From: Clostridia bacterium
GTDB lineage: Bacteria > Bacillota > Clostridia > Christensenellales > CAG-917
Assembly: GCA_017507205.1 (NCBI GenBank)
Contig: JAFWBH010000073.1
Location: forward strand, 1-7,501
Reading direction: 5' to 3'
Length of the DNA: 7,501 bases
Below are positions 5,486 to 7,501 of this stretch, piece by piece. The notes beneath the pieces are model-generated. The model was given only the letters and a program-made list of their open reading frames with translations. It searched no databases and was not told the DNA's origin. Every line of letters begins with the position of its first letter. Position 1 is the first letter of the stretch. The translations under genes were made by a program, and so were the position numbers.

Positions 5486-6865
5486 TTATTCTGCTTTCTT
5501 TGTTGTCTTCTTTGCAGGTGCCTTCTTGGGTGCAGGTGCTTCTGTTGATTCTGCATTCTCTGCCTTCTTTGCACTTGCCTTAGACACTGCACTATTTTCT
5601 TTCTTGAGGAGTGCCATCAGCTTGTCTGAAAGGATTTGATTGACGATGTAGTCAATTTGTTCCTTACGGAGTGACTTTCTATATGTGTCAAGATCTTTGC
5701 CTGCATCTGATGCCATCTTTGAAAGCTTTTCGTCAATTTCTTCATCACTGAATTTGAGGTCTTCTGTTCTGACGATTTGTTCCATGACAAGACGGATTTT
5801 AACACTCTTTTCTGCTTGTTGTCTATATTCCTTCTTAAGACCATCTTTGTCCATTCCAACATAGCCAAGATAGTCATCAAGCTTAATGCCTTGATACATA
5901 AGACGATATTCAAATTCTGCAACCATATCCTCTGCTTCTGAATCAATCATTGCTTCGGGGATTTCAACAGTTGCGTTTTTGACGATTTCTTCAACGAGTG
6001 CATCTTCGTATGCATGCTCTGCACGAAGCTCTGCGTCCTCTTTCATTTTATTTTTGATGTCGTCCTTATATTCTGCAAGAGTGTCAAATTCTGAAACATC
6101 CTTTGCAAATTCATCATCAAGGGCAGGAAGCTCCTTGACCTTCACAGCATGAACTGTGCATTCAAAGACTGCGTCTGCGCCCTTAAGGTTTTCTGCGTGA
6201 TAGTCCTCAGGGAATTTGACGTTGACTGCTTTATTGTCGCCAGCCTTGACGCCAACAAGCTGTTCCTCAAATCCGGGAATGAATTGACCACTGCCAAGCT
6301 CAAGCTCGTAGTGCTCTGCTGAGCCACCCTCAAACTTGACGCCATCAACTGAGCCAGCAAAATCGATATCAACGATATCGCCAATTTCTGCTGCCTTGTC
6401 AGTGTCAACAAGACGTGCTTGCTTTTGACGATTTTGTTCAACGACCTCATCAACTTGCTTTGCAGTGATTCTGTCAACCTTCTTCACGATTTCAATACCC
6501 TTATATTGTCCAAGAGTGACTTCGGGCTTGACTGTGACGATAAGTGTGAATGTTGCGCCACCATCTTCCTTGAAATCAAATGCAGTAAGCTCGGGTTGTG
6601 AAACAACATCAAGATTTTCTGCTGAAAGTGCTTCACCATATGCTCTAGGAATAACGATATCCATTGCATCTTCATAAAATACTTCTTTTCCATAAATTCC
6701 TTCGATAACCTTCATGGGAACGTGACCCTTACGGAAGCCTTGAATTTGGAATTTGTGCTTTGTCTTTTGGTATGCTTCTTTGATGGCATCTGCAAAAGTT
6801 GTTGAATCAATGTCAAATTGAAGTTTGATTTGACTTTTTTCAGGTTTTTCAAGTGTATAACTCAT
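5486..6865 (-). CDS. tig: Trigger factor, ribosome-associated chaperone with a Lys/Ala/Pro-rich C-terminal tail
   Basis: Trigger factor binds protein L23 at the ribosomal exit tunnel and shields nascent chains; it also has peptidyl-prolyl isomerase activity. The ribosome-binding domain (about 1-145) holds the signature GFRKGHVP (43-50). The FKBP-type isomerase domain follows at about 150-245 (IGDIVDIDFAGSVDG, GSGQFIPGFEEQLVG), then the helical substrate-cradling C-terminal domain (about 250-422). The product is 459 residues, some 25-30 longer than typical, because of a low-complexity tail from about 424 rich in Lys, Ala, Pro and Glu with KK pairs (APKKAPAKKTTKKAE). The start at 6865 is set by GGAGG five bases upstream and by the family N-terminus MSYTLEK; the frame's extension to 6898 lies in the leader. 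It is the first gene of the operon, behind a strong promoter. Confidence 0.97.
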   Translation of the reverse strand: MSYTLEKPEKSQIKLQFDIDSTTFADAIKEAYQKTKHKFQIQGFRKGHVPMKVIEGIYGKEVFYEDAMDIVIPRAYGEALSAENLDVVSQPELTAFDFKEDGGATFTLIVTVKPEVTLGQYKGIEIVKKVDRITAKQVDEVVEQNRQKQARLVDTDKAAEIGDIVDIDFAGSVDGVKFEGGSAEHYELELGSGQFIPGFEEQLVGVKAGDNKAVNVKFPEDYHAENLKGADAVFECTVHAVKVKELPALDDEFAKDVSEFDTLAEYKDDIKNKMKEDAELRAEHAYEDALVEEIVKNATVEIPEAMIDSEAEDMVAEFEYRLMYQGIKLDDYLGYVGMDKDGLKKEYRQQAEKSVKIRLVMEQIVRTEDLKFSDEEIDEKLSKMASDAGKDLDTYRKSLRKEQIDYIVNQILSDKLMALLKKENSAVSKASAKKAENAESTEAPAPKKAPAKKTTKKAE

Positions 6866-6879
6866 TATGTCCTCCATAT

Positions 6880-6897
6880 TGCCGAATTCAAACGGCA
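6880..6897 (-). other. Short hairpin in the tig leader
   Basis: TGCCG and CGGCA arms enclose an eight-base loop containing GAATTC, a few bases upstream of the tig GGAGG site (6871-6875). The stem is only five pairs, so a role is uncertain. Confidence 0.25.
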
Positions 6898-6924
6898 TAT
6901 AAATATTTCCATAAAGTATGAGAG

Positions 6925-6953
6925 ATTATATCATATATGGGAAGAAATGGCAA
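6925..6953 (-). promoter_or_regulatory. Strong vegetative promoter of the tig-clpP-clpX-ysxC operon
   Basis: On the minus strand: TTGCCA (6948-6953), a 17-base spacer, and a perfect TATAAT (6925-6930) preceded by TGA, an extended -10. Transcription would start near 6918, giving a leader of about 53 bases with GGAGG. No CIRCE or CtsR operator is seen around it. Confidence 0.88.
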
Positions 6954-6994
6954 ACAAAAAATCTTGCTTTCAAAGGTTTTTCAGTCAATTATCA

Positions 6995-7022
6995 TTGAAA
7001 ATGCAAATTTTTTGTGTATAAT
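6995..7022 (+). promoter_or_regulatory. Promoter of rqcH, predicting a leaderless mRNA
   Basis: TTGAAA (6995-7000), a 16-base spacer, and a perfect TATAAT (7017-7022). The ATG at 7029 lies only six bases beyond the -10 box, where transcription should begin, and GAGCC before it is not a ribosome binding site. The promoter is back to back with the tig promoter, with about 41 bases between their -35 boxes. Confidence 0.75.
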
Positions 7023-7028
7023 AGAGCC

Positions 7029-7501
7029 ATGGGAAGCGATTTGGTGGCATTATCAGCCTTGGCAGAAGAATTGAACGTGGCTCTATCAGGAGCAAGAGTT
7101 GACAAAATTGTTCAACCCGATCCTGACGAATTGAGATTTTTCCTCAGAAACAACGGGAAAAACCTCTGCCTTTGCATTTCATGCAATTCAGGCGCACCTC
7201 GCATTCATATCACAACCAGCAAAAAGCAAAACCCCATAAATGCACCGTCCCTTTGTATGCTCCTACGCAAGCATCTACAAACAAGTAGCATTGAGGGTGT
7301 AAGCATATTCAACAATGACAGAACGCTACAAGTAAAATTTAAGGCTCGCACAGAAATGAAGGACGATGCCATCTACTATCTGTTTGCAGAAATCATGAAC
7401 AGATATTCAAACATCGTCTTTACCGATGAAAGTTTGACGATTCTTGACGCCGTAAAGCATCTTCCCTTAGATGCAACACGCAATCACGTTGTTCTCAGAG
7501 G
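7029..7501 (+). CDS. rqcH: Rqc2/NFACT family ribosome quality-control factor RqcH, N-terminal part, cut by the window edge
   Basis: RqcH (formerly annotated as a fibronectin-binding protein, FbpA/YloA) binds 50S subunits obstructed by peptidyl-tRNA and recruits tRNA-Ala to add alanine tails to the stalled chain. The 157 codons present cover most of the NFACT-N domain. Segments matching the B. subtilis protein in order are GARVDKIVQP (21-30), NNGKN (41-45), RIHIT (58-62), NAPSLCMLLRKHL (71-83), D97-R98 and E121-I122-M123 followed by NRYSN. The DR and EIM residues fall at the same numbers as in B. subtilis, where they are reported as needed for function. The coiled-coil and NFACT-R parts lie beyond the window. 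The start ATG has no Shine-Dalgarno sequence. It is divergent from tig, so trigger factor, ClpXP and RqcH are neighbours. Confidence 0.93.
   Translation, partial: MGSDLVALSALAEELNVALSGARVDKIVQPDPDELRFFLRNNGKNLCLCISCNSGAPRIHITTSKKQNPINAPSLCMLLRKHLQTSSIEGVSIFNNDRTLQVKFKARTEMKDDAIYYLFAEIMNRYSNIVFTDESLTILDAVKHLPLDATRNHVVLR

Noticed and set aside
5617..6693. Open frames of 60-111 codons within tig on both strands
   Set aside because: They lie fully inside tig in other frames, lack ribosome binding sites and show no recognisable motif.
6866..7028. CIRCE or CtsR heat-shock operator in the tig-rqcH spacer
   Set aside because: Neither TTAGCACTC-N9-GAGTGCTAA nor GGTCAAA heptad repeats are present.
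1..7501. CRISPR array, insertion sequence, prophage, toxin-antitoxin or tRNA gene
   Set aside because: No regular repeats, transposase, integrase, terminal inverted repeats, toxin-antitoxin pair or tRNA cloverleaf was found.

Overview
The window reads as a chromosomal segment of a low-GC Firmicute, most likely an endospore-forming member of the Clostridia. The reasons are AT-rich spacers, strong AGGAGG-type ribosome binding sites on most genes, the mraZ-rsmH start of the dcw cluster, a tig-clpP-clpX-ysxC operon, rqcH (NFACT family), and a Cys-rich sporulation-like gene behind a SigE/SigK-like promoter. Species cannot be named from the sequence.

Layout. Positions 1-602 (minus strand) hold the 5' end of rsmH and all of mraZ, with a consensus promoter and two MraZ-type boxes upstream. 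A 287-base divergent spacer (603-889) follows; it also carries a 14-bp perfect palindrome and a sporulation-type promoter for the next gene. Positions 890-1531 (plus) encode a Cys-rich protein of unknown function that ends in a hairpin terminator. Positions 1669-2358 (plus) encode a calcineurin-like metallophosphoesterase that appears to be translated from a leaderless mRNA. Positions 2373-2772 (plus) encode a DUF1284 protein split by an extra T in a T7 run. A bidirectional terminator at 2781-2812 separates these genes from the minus-strand operon tig (6865-5486), clpP, clpX, ysxC (ends at 2873). Finally, rqcH starts at 7029 on the plus strand, divergent from tig, and runs off the window.

How the genes work together. 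The right half is a protein quality-control neighbourhood. Trigger factor binds nascent chains at the ribosome exit, ClpXP degrades tagged or damaged proteins, and RqcH adds alanine tails to chains stalled on split 50S subunits, a tag known in Bacillus subtilis to be read by ClpXP. YsxC, a 50S assembly GTPase, closes the operon. The left half belongs to cell division and wall synthesis (mraZ-rsmH) plus a likely sporulation gene.

No new defence, mobile or biosynthetic system is visible; most of the window is housekeeping DNA. The points most worth a second look are the DUF1284 frameshift, two apparently leaderless genes, stem-loops in every spacer of the tig-clpP-clpX-ysxC operon (one a possible attenuator before ysxC), and the unassigned Cys-rich gene.
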